Shown: positions 1 to 7,982 of the stretch, in pieces
Numbering within the stretch: the stretch's first letter is position 1
Layout: each line of letters opens with the position of its first letter
Made by a program: the position numbers and the translations under genes
NCBI GenBank assembly: GCA_023426765.1
Contig: JAEZBW010000597.1
Span: 1 to 13,967, forward strand
Length of the DNA stretch: 13,967 nucleotides
Origin: Bacillota bacterium
GTDB lineage: Bacteria > Bacillota > Clostridia > DSM-8532
Direction of reading: 5' to 3'
The notes under the pieces: model-generated
Told to the model about the DNA's origin: nothing
Databases searched by the model: none
What the model saw: only the letters and a program-made list of their open reading frames with translations

Positions 1-158
1 ATACTATTTATTTGTCCACTAAAAACATTAAAAATGTTTTTGAGTAAAATACCTGAATAAACGGTTAATAAATTCAGAACGGCCCCAAAGAAAGCATACG
101 CAAAAAATGGTATGGGTTTTGCTTTAATAATATTAATGATAAGTCTTACCTTATTCAT
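1..158 (-). CDS. ABC exporter half-transporter, N-terminal fragment (runs off left edge)
   Basis: Fifty-two codons are visible, beginning MNKVRLIINIIKAKPIPFF and continuing into a hydrophobic stretch (about residues 18-41) that would be the first membrane helix of an ABC transporter membrane domain. The rest, including the expected nucleotide-binding domain, lies beyond the window. The ATG at 158 overlaps the stop codon of the preceding exporter gene (ATGA, 155-158), and a near-perfect Shine-Dalgarno lies 5 nt upstream inside that gene, so the two are probably translationally coupled. The simplest reading is the second half of a heterodimeric exporter that moves the product of this operon, or a precursor of it, across the membrane. 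No ATPase motif can be checked here, so the family call rests on position and hydrophobicity. Confidence 0.7.
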   Translation of the reverse strand, partial: MNKVRLIINIIKAKPIPFFAYAFFGAVLNLLTVYSGILLKNIFNVFSGQINS

Positions 159-1900
159 GAAAGCACCTCCTCTATTCCAACCCTAAAAATCTTACTTAAA
201 AGGGACGATTCATCTGATTTTAGTTGCTCATAATCACCGTACTCCGATATTTTTCCGTCTTCGATTATCATTATTTGATCTGAACAGCTAAGGGTCCATA
301 TCCGATGAGCAATAATAATTGCTGTACGTCCTTTAAGTAATTTTAATATTGCTTCCTGTAAGTGCTTTTCCGTTATAGGATCAATTTTTGATGAGGCTTC
401 ATCTAATATAACCAAGCTAGGATTCTTGAGGAATGCTCTTACTAAGGCAACAAGTTGAGCTTGTCCTTCAGACATATTATGCGCATGAATCATTGTATCT
501 AATCCATTGCTTAATGTTTGATACCATTCATCTAAGCCAATCTCATTTATAACTTCAATAATACGATGATCTGGTATACTGTCTTTATAAAAAGTAATAT
601 TATCTCTCAAACTTGCGTTAAATAGCTGTACTTCCTGGGTAACATAAGCAATTTGGTTTCTTAAACTTTTTAGTGAAATGTCATCAATAGGGATACCATT
701 TAATACAATTTCCCCCTTGCTGACCGGGTAGAATCCCATAAAAAGTCTTGCCAAAGTTGTTTTTCCACAACCCGTTTTACCTATTATACCTAATATTTTA
801 CCGCTTTCTAGGTTGAAAGAAATATCGTTAATCACGTTAATATCTTTGTCATACCCAAAACTAATATTTTTTACTTGAATATTCACGGGTTCTTTAGGTA
901 AATCTGTTTCTCGACCTCCATCAATTTCTATCTCAGGTTCAATGGATAATAGTTGCTCAATACGCTCAACACTTGCAGATACTTTTTGTATCTCACTAAG
1001 TTGCTTCCGAATCTCTTGCATTGGTATAATTAAAAAGGAATTATAATTAAAAAACAGGAATATCGTTCCTACTGTTATTTCTCCTCTTAGCCAAAGATAC
1101 GTACCAATTCCAAAAATTATAGCATAATTAATTGATACAGAAATAATAAACACGGTATGTAGTGCGTACCCCATAATCGTGGCTTTCTTCTGGTAGGGGA
1201 ACCAATCCCTAATATGTGATTTAAAGATGCTCATAGAATATTCAACAGCACCATTTGCCTTAATATCTTCCCTAGCAGTAATATGCTCATTAATAAAACC
1301 ATAAAACTTACTAGTATGCTCTCTTACCTTTTTCCAATATGGAATGGCAACGTTTTGTATTTTCCCAAATACAAATGAAATAATAATAATAAATAATGTT
1401 TCCGCAAATCCAACAAGCAGACTTTCGCGATATATAAAAAACAAGGTTCCAATAACTAGAAGAAAATTATTTATCAAAGTAATGGCAAGATTTGAGAAGA
1501 AAATAAAAAGGACTGATACATCACCATCAATTATTTCAATGAGTTCACCTGATTTACGATCTTTATAAAATTCTATTTTTTGTTTCAAGTAATGCTTTAA
1601 TAAATTGATTCGTATTCTATTTGTTGCTGTCCAACTAATTCTCCCCCCAATATAAGTTATGAGTAACTTTAAGCCTTGTTGGATAAAAGCTAGTATAATG
1701 AATAGAATTGCTAAGTTAATCAACTCGTTCATTTCAATATTCATAGTAATGCCATCAATTACATTTCTAATGATTTGAGGGTTGATTAACAACATAAGTA
1801 CAGAACCTAACATTATTACTAACAGAAGAAAGAATTTAAACCAGAGCGATTTTAAATAATTATTAAACAAGACAAAATACTTTTTGATAAATAATCTCAT
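155..1900 (-). CDS. ABC exporter half-transporter (membrane domain + ATPase)
   Basis: A 581-residue protein with the usual layout of an export-type half-transporter. Residues about 1-310 are the membrane domain, with hydrophobic helices near 20-40, 58-80, 130-156, 160-180, 240-266 and 272-292. Residues about 335-581 are the ATPase: A-loop Tyr350, Walker A GKTGCGKT (374-381), Q-loop Gln422, signature MSEGQ (476-480), Walker B LVILD (496-500) followed by catalytic Glu501, and H-loop His532. Both hydrolysis residues are intact, so this half should be active. The signature departs from canonical LSGGQ, which is common in heterodimeric exporters. No C39 peptidase domain precedes the membrane domain, so it is not a leader-cleaving bacteriocin exporter. 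The ATG at 1900 has AGAGGT about 8 nt upstream. It follows the thioesterase gene by 112 bp and overlaps the next exporter gene by 4 nt. The likely role is export of, or self-protection against, the operon's product; the substrate is inferred only from context. Confidence 0.9.
   Translation of the reverse strand: MRLFIKKYFVLFNNYLKSLWFKFFLLLVIMLGSVLMLLINPQIIRNVIDGITMNIEMNELINLAILFIILAFIQQGLKLLITYIGGRISWTATNRIRINLLKHYLKQKIEFYKDRKSGELIEIIDGDVSVLFIFFSNLAITLINNFLLVIGTLFFIYRESLLVGFAETLFIIIISFVFGKIQNVAIPYWKKVREHTSKFYGFINEHITAREDIKANGAVEYSMSIFKSHIRDWFPYQKKATIMGYALHTVFIISVSINYAIIFGIGTYLWLRGEITVGTIFLFFNYNSFLIIPMQEIRKQLSEIQKVSASVERIEQLLSIEPEIEIDGGRETDLPKEPVNIQVKNISFGYDKDINVINDISFNLESGKILGIIGKTGCGKTTLARLFMGFYPVSKGEIVLNGIPIDDISLKSLRNQIAYVTQEVQLFNASLRDNITFYKDSIPDHRIIEVINEIGLDEWYQTLSNGLDTMIHAHNMSEGQAQLVALVRAFLKNPSLVILDEASSKIDPITEKHLQEAILKLLKGRTAIIIAHRIWTLSCSDQIMIIEDGKISEYGDYEQLKSDESSLLSKIFRVGIEEVLS
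164..171 (-). promoter_or_regulatory. Shine-Dalgarno for the second exporter half
   Basis: AGGAGGTG on the minus strand, 5 nt before the ATG at 158 and within the last codons of the upstream exporter gene. It is nearly a full match to the anti-Shine-Dalgarno sequence. It fixes the start of the downstream gene and supports coupled translation of the two exporter halves. Confidence 0.85.
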
Positions 1901-2012
1901 GGATATACCTCTACTCTCGTTTTCTTCTATTATCTTCGTTTTTTATAGTTTTTTGTTTTAATCGTATTGAATAATCTCTTGAATTTAGACGCCTAATGAT
2001 ACAAATATTCCA

Positions 2013-2729
2013 TTATTGTGTTTGTTCTTTATAGTCTAATGTTTTATTAATTATTTGTATTATCTCCGGAAAGTGGTTATTGATAAAAAAATGTCCCCCT
2101 ATAAACTGATAATGTTCAAACCTTCCTGTAGTGGATTCTCCCCAATGTTGGATATCATTAAAAGGTACTTTTTCATCATTAATCCCACTAAAAATTGTGA
2201 TGTCACACTCAAATTTATTGTTTTCTCTAAACCTTTTAATATTTCTATTTCCCATAAGCTTATAATCAGACTTGAGAATTGGTATGAAAACCTTCAGTAG
2301 TTCTTTTCTCATTTTTAGCTCGTTGGGTATACCACCTAAGGCTATTATTTCTTTGATAAATTCCTCATCAGGTAAAGTGTGAATGATCTTTTCATCCTTA
2401 ATGATGTATGGTGGGTATAGCCCCGAAAAGAATATATGTTTAGGTGTTTTTTTACCCTCTGATATAACTTTCTGGGCAACATAATACGCAAGATGGCTTC
2501 CCATACTGTGACCAAATAAAGCATAATCATCATAATTTATATTTTTTTCGATTATTTCATACAGATCATTAATAGCTACATCAAGACTACTATAATGTAG
2601 TTCATCAAACCTCTTGCCATGGCCTGCTAGCTCAACTGGATATACTTTTATAGTCCGGTTAATAAACTTTTCCCATGAGTAGTAGTAGGCTGCTGATCCC
2701 CCTGCATATGGAAAGCAGAACAATACCAT
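2013..2729 (-). CDS. Type II (editing) thioesterase, alpha/beta hydrolase
   Basis: A 238-residue thioesterase of the GrsT/SrfAD type. It opens with the family signature FCFPYAGGSA (residues 4-13). The nucleophile elbow is GHSMG with Ser75, and Asp185 (in GINDEKVP) and His213 (in GGHFF) complete a plausible triad. Family members are separate hydrolases that clear mis-primed or stalled acyl groups from carrier-protein phosphopantetheine; this one would service the three carrier domains of the operon. It is not fused to a megasynthase, so it is unlikely to be the main release enzyme. I chose the ATG at 2729 because GGTGA lies 5 nt before it and the family motif then sits at its usual distance from the N-terminus; GTG at 2738 and TTG at 2741 are in frame but lack a convincing ribosome site. 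The gene begins 18 bp after the aminotransferase stop. Confidence 0.92.
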   Translation of the reverse strand: MVLFCFPYAGGSAAYYYSWEKFINRTIKVYPVELAGHGKRFDELHYSSLDVAINDLYEIIEKNINYDDYALFGHSMGSHLAYYVAQKVISEGKKTPKHIFFSGLYPPYIIKDEKIIHTLPDEEFIKEIIALGGIPNELKMRKELLKVFIPILKSDYKLMGNRNIKRFRENNKFECDITIFSGINDEKVPFNDIQHWGESTTGRFEHYQFIGGHFFINNHFPEIIQIINKTLDYKEQTQ

Positions 2730-2747
2730 AAATTTCACCAACGTTCT

Positions 2748-5624
2748 TTATTGTTGACTTATCGCTTGATTGCATACCAATTTCAAGAACTCTTCCTCTT
2801 TGCTGTAAATGTTCATCATTTTATTGTACAGCTTGTTTTTTGTACTAGACTCAATTGATTGTGTAATTTGTGCTTTTGATAAAATTGCCCTTACTATACT
2901 AATATCATCTATTATGGAATCTAGAATTGTTATAAAACAACAATCACTTTGAAACAAAGATTCTATCTGAAACTTTTCTATTTTTTTTGCATTAACGATT
3001 TCGTTAAGTATAGGAAGTATTCTTCCAATGTTATTGATATTTATTTTATCAAATTCCTCAACAAAAGATTTTAATGAAGCTATCCTTTCTAGTATTAAAT
3101 TTCTGTTATTGAATTTAGTCTGTATGTATTTTCCTTTATCGTTATGAATTAATTCTCCTTTGTCAATTAAGTAAAATGAGAAAAGACTTGCTTTTCCGTA
3201 AACCCCTTTAAAGTTACTAATATAACCTTCGTATGAGTTAATCATTTCTTTGAAATTTATTGCAGTTGCTTTAAATTTAAGGCTGTCAGCTTTATCGTGC
3301 TCAAGAACATATAATACCTCTTTGTTCTTGTCATATCCGTAAACCACCAAAGAATGAGATAAATGTTCTCTATTAAAGGTATCTTTCCGATTCGACTCAT
3401 AAAAAGCATCGACTAAGATAATGAGTGGCCTATTTGCATTTATATCGCATATAATATCAGTTATTACATCACTACTATACTCTCTTTGTACAGTAAAAAT
3501 ACCCATGTATTCGAGTCTCTGAAATGTAGTTAAATTTGATATGTATTCAATACCAAAGTCAAATAATTGCCCAGAAAAAACTTTATAAGCTATAATTTCA
3601 TTCGTATAAAAATCAATAATGTTCTTATTAAAGTGGCTTATTATAGGGAATAAGGCATTAAAAAAGCAATCTTTATAGTATAAATCATCAAAAGCTATAA
3701 TATTAGGTAATACCTTTGCATTACCTTCTTCAATTGAGTAATCCTTATCAAGGTCTAGTTCTAATATCCCACAATTATACATATCTAAAATGCTTTGCTT
3801 TACTGCTGTAATAATATTTTCAATATCACTATCAGTATGTGCAAGTGAAATAAAACATGTTCTGCCTTCCCATGTATAAACTCCATTTTTTAAAAGGAAA
3901 TAAAAGAAGAGCTCCAATTTTTTTTCTATAACAAATTTAAAAATAGAACAGAAGCTAATGACTTTTACTGGTGCATCGATCTGGGCAAAATAATCGTTTA
4001 AGCGTTCTACAAGCATCGAAGTCCGTAAGTTTAATTTCATTTGTAAATCGTACCCAATTTCCTTCATATATGTCAATACTGCATGTGAAGCAGACATTGC
4101 AAGTGGATGATGGCAGAACGTACCAGCAACGAATGTTCTCTTACCATCAGACATGGGGAAAGACTGATCCCCGTAATTCCAAACACCCCCATCTATGCTA
4201 TCCATGAACGAAGACTTCCCTGCCACTACGCCTATGGGTAATCCTCCACCAATTACCTTCCCGTATGTAACTAAATCGGCTTGAACTTCGAATAATGCTT
4301 GTAAACCACCTGGATGAACCCTAAAGCCGGTAATGACTTCATCAAATATAAGCGCTACTCCATTCTGTTCTGTAATAATTCTAAGTTTTGATAAAAATTC
4401 TTTTGGTTGTAAATCTAATCTGCGACTTTGTATTGGTTCAACAAGAACAGCGGCTATATCATTAGTGTTTTCTTCAATAAACTTAAGAGATTTGTTAACG
4501 CCGTATTCAAGCACTATTACATCATTAATCAAACTTTGTGTAATACCGGGTGCTATTGGTACTATTTCGGATCCTGATTTATTATTCTTAGCCCTTGCAA
4601 GAACACCATCAAAAGTGCCATGATACGAACCAGCAAACAATACTATTTTACTCTTTCCCGTTGCCGCACGCGCCAAACGAATAGCAACCATTACAGCTTC
4701 AGTTCCAGAATTATAAAAGGCAACACGTTCTACACCAGTCATTTCACAAATAAGTTCAGCCACTTTCCCAGAAGTTTCGTTCATAGGTCCGATTGGCAAC
4801 CCAATATCAAGTACTTTTTTTATAGCATTGCTAATAAAATCAACCTTGTGCCCGAATAGATATACTCCAAATCCCATGGCAATGTCAATATATTCGTTAT
4901 TATCAATATCAATAATTCTTGATCCATCTGCGCTTTTAACGATTATTGGATATATTAATTCCTTAAGGGATGGCTTGAATCCAGCTACATTGCGATTATT
5001 AGCCAAACATGACCGGTATTTTTGAACCGTTATTTTAGATTTGGAGGTCTTTAACGTGTACTCATTGTAAAAATTTCTTATGGCCTCATTGTCCACTTTT
5101 GTACTACGTGAACTTTTATCTTCTGTTTCTATTTTTTGGAATGGAATAAAGGGCTCTTCTAATGAAAAATCCAAGAAACTACTGGTTTTTATGTTTGAAT
5201 GAGTTGACTTAATAGAGCTTTTCCCTTGAATCATTTTAATAAAGTCCAATTGATTGTTGATTAATTGCGACATGGCATGTAATTGTTCTACCATAACGTG
5301 CCTAATATCTTCACTAGTATTTGATTGGTTGCTTTCTGCAATCCCACTGTTATTATCTAGAGTAGACTTGATATTTTCTTCGACTGAAGAATTGAGCATT
5401 TTATTTCTAATATATTCATAAAGTGTGTATGTAGTGGATGTCTCATTATAAAACCAATTAAAAGGAACATCTAGTCCATAATTATTTAGAATCTCATTTT
5501 TGAGAAGCGGTAACATAATGGAACCAAATCCAAGGTCAAAAAAATTACTGTTAACATCACTGATTTCATACCCTAGAATATCCTGTACCAAGTTCCGTAT
5601 ATCATTTATATCTAAAGGGACCAT
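2748..5624 (-). CDS. ACP - PLP beta-aminotransferase - BtrH-like acyltransferase fusion
   Basis: A 958-residue three-part protein. (1) Residues about 1-75 are an acyl carrier domain with motif DLGFGSIM, Ser35 being the phosphopantetheine site. (2) After a polar linker with an amphipathic helix (107-133), residues about 200-615 are a class III, GSA-type aminotransferase: Asp428 in IFDEVITGFR, the PLP lysine Lys456 in TYGKVIGGGLPIG, and SYHGT upstream. This subtype sits in mycosubtilin/iturin synthases and aminates a beta-ketoacyl thioester. (3) Residues about 640-958 form a BtrH-type cysteine domain with candidate Cys653, His754/His757 and Glu775 or Asp777, then a helical tail. Its block PLIILVDAF...HLSHSLVVYGYD aligns with the N-terminal domain of the operon's NRPS protein. 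Inferred role: aminate the KS product to a beta-amino (3,4-diamino) acyl thioester and hand the acyl group to an amine acceptor. Start: AGGAG directly abuts the ATG at 5633 but is 9 nt from the ATG at 5624, so 5624 is preferred. It lies 17 bp after the ACP gene. Confidence 0.9.
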   Translation of the reverse strand: MVPLDINDIRNLVQDILGYEISDVNSNFFDLGFGSIMLPLLKNEILNNYGLDVPFNWFYNETSTTYTLYEYIRNKMLNSSVEENIKSTLDNNSGIAESNQSNTSEDIRHVMVEQLHAMSQLINNQLDFIKMIQGKSSIKSTHSNIKTSSFLDFSLEEPFIPFQKIETEDKSSRSTKVDNEAIRNFYNEYTLKTSKSKITVQKYRSCLANNRNVAGFKPSLKELIYPIIVKSADGSRIIDIDNNEYIDIAMGFGVYLFGHKVDFISNAIKKVLDIGLPIGPMNETSGKVAELICEMTGVERVAFYNSGTEAVMVAIRLARAATGKSKIVLFAGSYHGTFDGVLARAKNNKSGSEIVPIAPGITQSLINDVIVLEYGVNKSLKFIEENTNDIAAVLVEPIQSRRLDLQPKEFLSKLRIITEQNGVALIFDEVITGFRVHPGGLQALFEVQADLVTYGKVIGGGLPIGVVAGKSSFMDSIDGGVWNYGDQSFPMSDGKRTFVAGTFCHHPLAMSASHAVLTYMKEIGYDLQMKLNLRTSMLVERLNDYFAQIDAPVKVISFCSIFKFVIEKKLELFFYFLLKNGVYTWEGRTCFISLAHTDSDIENIITAVKQSILDMYNCGILELDLDKDYSIEEGNAKVLPNIIAFDDLYYKDCFFNALFPIISHFNKNIIDFYTNEIIAYKVFSGQLFDFGIEYISNLTTFQRLEYMGIFTVQREYSSDVITDIICDINANRPLIILVDAFYESNRKDTFNREHLSHSLVVYGYDKNKEVLYVLEHDKADSLKFKATAINFKEMINSYEGYISNFKGVYGKASLFSFYLIDKGELIHNDKGKYIQTKFNNRNLILERIASLKSFVEEFDKININNIGRILPILNEIVNAKKIEKFQIESLFQSDCCFITILDSIIDDISIVRAILSKAQITQSIESSTKNKLYNKMMNIYSKEEEFLKLVCNQAISQQ

Positions 5625-5633
5625 ATTTTTCAT

Positions 5634-5638
5634 CTCCT
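5634..5638 (-). promoter_or_regulatory. Shine-Dalgarno deciding the aminotransferase start
   Basis: AGGAG on the minus strand directly touches the ATG at 5633 (no spacer), which is too close for initiation there. It is 9 nt from the in-frame ATG at 5624, which is therefore the more likely start. The difference is three residues. Confidence 0.6.
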
Positions 5639-5641
5639 AAA

Positions 5642-5887
5642 TCATTCAGATTTACTGTTTTTTATTATATAGGTTATTAGATCGTTTACAGTATTAAATT
5701 TCTCAAAATTTAAGTATTCATCATCAAACTCTACACTAAATGCAGACTCTATTGATACAACAATTTTTATGAAGCTTAAAGAATTGATTCCTAGTTCTTG
5801 CAATTTATCATTAACATCAATTGTAATACCATTTTCAAGAGTATTTCGAAATATTTGACTTAAGTCTGTGAAAAAATCTGTTGTCAT
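5642..5887 (-). CDS. Free-standing acyl carrier protein
   Basis: An 81-residue, acidic, four-helix carrier protein. The phosphopantetheine attachment motif is ELGINSLSFIK with Ser36, preceded by the typical helix-1/loop pattern and followed by a YLNFEKFNTVNDL helix. It should carry malonyl from the discrete AT and/or the condensed beta-ketoacyl chain made by the KS encoded just upstream. It is separate from the primary fatty-acid ACP: its neighbours are assembly-line genes rather than fab genes, and its motif is not the DSLD usual in AcpP. The ATG at 5887 has GGGAGA about 8 nt upstream. The gene sits 18 bp after the KS gene and 17 bp before the aminotransferase gene. The next protein carries another ACP domain, so the division of labour between the two is unresolved. 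Confidence 0.93.
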   Translation of the reverse strand: MTTDFFTDLSQIFRNTLENGITIDVNDKLQELGINSLSFIKIVVSIESAFSVEFDDEYLNFEKFNTVNDLITYIIKNSKSE

Positions 5888-5905
5888 TTTTAGAATCTCC
5901 CTACC

Positions 5906-7945
5906 CTAATTTTTCTTTTCAATTCTATCTGATAAAACATCCAATTGTTTTCTTAATATCTTTTGAACTATATCAAGTTGCTGTTTTATTAAATCTACTA
6001 CTGAATCTTTTTGCTTTAACGGATAAACCTCGTTTATATCATGATCTTTCCGCAAATAGATGAAATCGCTTTTCTGAACCCAGAACCTTTTTCTCATAAA
6101 TGGATAAGATGGTAGGCTAATTTTTTTTCTCTTAGCGTTTGAATAAAACTGATGCCAATTAATATCAGCTCCTGAGGAATACTCTTTACAAATTAATTTG
6201 GTGATATTAACATCTAAGCACTTACCAGTAATATTAATTGCATCAATAGCCCTTCTATTTGATTGATTGGCCTCTGTACCACCAAAAAAAATATTTTTCT
6301 CAGGGTAACACGCTAACCCATAAACCTTTAGGATTTCAATTTTATTCTTCAGGTCACCTATTGATTGTGCAACTATTCCTATCCTTAAATTATAATGTCC
6401 TCTACCTATATTGGCGGTGAAGCATAAGTCATCGATATCTACTGATGTATGACTTAAGAAGGTATGGTATTCATCTATAAGTTGTTTCAAGGAAATAACG
6501 TTCTTAGCTGATAAGGTCAACAAATTGATACTATGATTTTTATCCATACTTTGGTCATTATTCAAGGTAACCGGTGACTCTTCTAGAACAATATGGCAGT
6601 TGGTGCCGCTTAAACCAAATGAACTTACTCCACACCTCCTGGGGTAACCATTATCTATCCATTCAATCATCCTATCAGCTATATATACTGGTGATTCTAT
6701 AAAATTGATCATTCTGTTCGGCTGATTAACATGTAGAGTTGGTGGTATTTTCTTGTTTTTCAGAATAAGAATCGCTTTTATTAAGCTTGCTATTCCAGCA
6801 GCGCAATCAAGATGGCCAATATTTGATTTAACTGCACCTATTGCACAGAACTGCTTTCTTTGTGTATATCTTTCAAACGCTTTTTGAATACCATTAATTT
6901 CAATCGGATCACCTAATCTGGTGCCTGTTCCATGTGCCTCAAAATAACCTAAAGTATCAGGATGAATACCGGCTTTTCTCCAAGCGTTAACTATAACATC
7001 TTCCTGCGCGAGTGAGTTAGGTGCCGTAATCCCAATAGAGCTACCATCCTGATTGATACTGCTGCCTTTGATAATAGCATATATGTTATCGCGGTCTCTA
7101 ATTGCTGAATCGAGTCGTTTTATTACTATAGCACCGGCCCCCTCACCAATTCCTGTCCCATCAGAACTATTATCAAATGTCCTCGTTTTGCCACTTGATG
7201 ATGCTATGCCTAGATTTGCTTTATTTTTCTTCTCGACAGGATTGTAATATATTTTTATACCCCCAGCTAAAGCCATATCGCATTCCCCGTTTCTTATTGC
7301 TTGGCAAGCCAAATGTACAGCAACAAGACTAGATGAACATGCTGTATCAACTATTAAGCTTGGTCCTTTCAAGTTTAGAATATAAGCTAAACGGCTGGCG
7401 ATTATAGATTGTATATTCCCTGGTACTGAAGCAGGTACAAGTGAAGGATTTAACAACTTAAGATACTCTTTATAACTACCTCCATTATCATAACTATGAC
7501 CTACATATATGCCTGTTTTTGTACTTGATAGATTTCTTCCGCCATACCCTGCATCTTCCAACGCAGTCCAAGCACATTCCAGAAAAATTCGCTGTTCTGG
7601 GCTCATCAATTCAGCCTCTTTTTTCGGAATAGAGAAAAGCTCATTATCAAATTTATCAATCTCATTAAGATATGCTCCCTGAAAAAATGAATAATTTGGG
7701 ATCTTTCCGTAGCTGTCAGCAAGCATTTTGCAATCATTTGCACGAATCTCGGGAAAATCCTGTATGTAGTCGGTCCCCTTAAGTAACCCATTCCAAAATT
7801 CTTGAATGTTGTTTGAGTTGGCAAATCTTCCTGATATTCCAATGACCGCTATATCAGGATATTTTTCAAGACTTTCAGATTGAAAAATATCTTCAACCTC
7901 TACATTCAATAATTGCATGTTCTTCAGTTTTTTCGTTAGGCTCAA
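5906..7945 (-). CDS. AT-less modular polyketide ketosynthase (KS with orphan linkers)
   Basis: A 679-residue protein. Residues about 30-455 are a complete type I ketosynthase with the Claisen triad Cys203 (DTACSSS), His338 (EAHGTGT) and His378 (NIGHLD), ending in the KS C-terminal motif SSFGLSGTNCHIVLEE. It would condense a glycyl starter from the NRPS protein with malonyl-ACP to give a beta-ketoacyl thioester. There is no ketoreductase, which suits the aminotransferase encoded downstream. Residues about 470-640 hold KS-to-AT linker sequence that joins almost directly to a post-AT linker ending SLPSYPFMRKRFWVQ. The AT normally between them is absent, and a discrete AT gene lies immediately upstream. 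Residues about 645-679 form an amphipathic, Gln/Leu-rich helix resembling docking helices. The start is TTG at 7945: GGGGGGT is 8 nt upstream, whereas the in-frame ATG ten codons in has only a weak site. It lies 37 bp after the AT gene. Confidence 0.93.
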   Translation of the reverse strand: MSLTKKLKNMQLLNVEVEDIFQSESLEKYPDIAVIGISGRFANSNNIQEFWNGLLKGTDYIQDFPEIRANDCKMLADSYGKIPNYSFFQGAYLNEIDKFDNELFSIPKKEAELMSPEQRIFLECAWTALEDAGYGGRNLSSTKTGIYVGHSYDNGGSYKEYLKLLNPSLVPASVPGNIQSIIASRLAYILNLKGPSLIVDTACSSSLVAVHLACQAIRNGECDMALAGGIKIYYNPVEKKNKANLGIASSSGKTRTFDNSSDGTGIGEGAGAIVIKRLDSAIRDRDNIYAIIKGSSINQDGSSIGITAPNSLAQEDVIVNAWRKAGIHPDTLGYFEAHGTGTRLGDPIEINGIQKAFERYTQRKQFCAIGAVKSNIGHLDCAAGIASLIKAILILKNKKIPPTLHVNQPNRMINFIESPVYIADRMIEWIDNGYPRRCGVSSFGLSGTNCHIVLEESPVTLNNDQSMDKNHSINLLTLSAKNVISLKQLIDEYHTFLSHTSVDIDDLCFTANIGRGHYNLRIGIVAQSIGDLKNKIEILKVYGLACYPEKNIFFGGTEANQSNRRAIDAINITGKCLDVNITKLICKEYSSGADINWHQFYSNAKRKKISLPSYPFMRKRFWVQKSDFIYLRKDHDINEVYPLKQKDSVVDLIKQQLDIVQKILRKQLDVLSDRIEKKN

Positions 7946-7953
7946 CTACTGTT

Positions 7954-7960
7954 ACCCCCC
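7954..7960 (-). promoter_or_regulatory. Shine-Dalgarno supporting the TTG start of the KS gene
   Basis: GGGGGGT on the minus strand, 8 nt before the TTG at 7945. It is a good distance for initiation and favours the non-ATG start over the internal ATG, which lies after a weak purine stretch. Confidence 0.6.
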
Positions 7961-7982
7961 ATATGCTGTAGTATAAATACTA

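Noticed and set aside
1901..2012. A promoter before the exporter gene (TTCAAT with TATAAA 17 nt on).
   Set aside because: The -35 matches only 3 of 6 in very AT-rich DNA; co-transcription with the thioesterase gene is simpler.
2751..3707. The C-terminal cysteine domain as a C39 bacteriocin-leader peptidase.
   Set aside because: It is fused to an aminotransferase rather than an ABC exporter, no double-glycine precursor peptide is present, and the HxxH/GYD block fits the BtrH family better.
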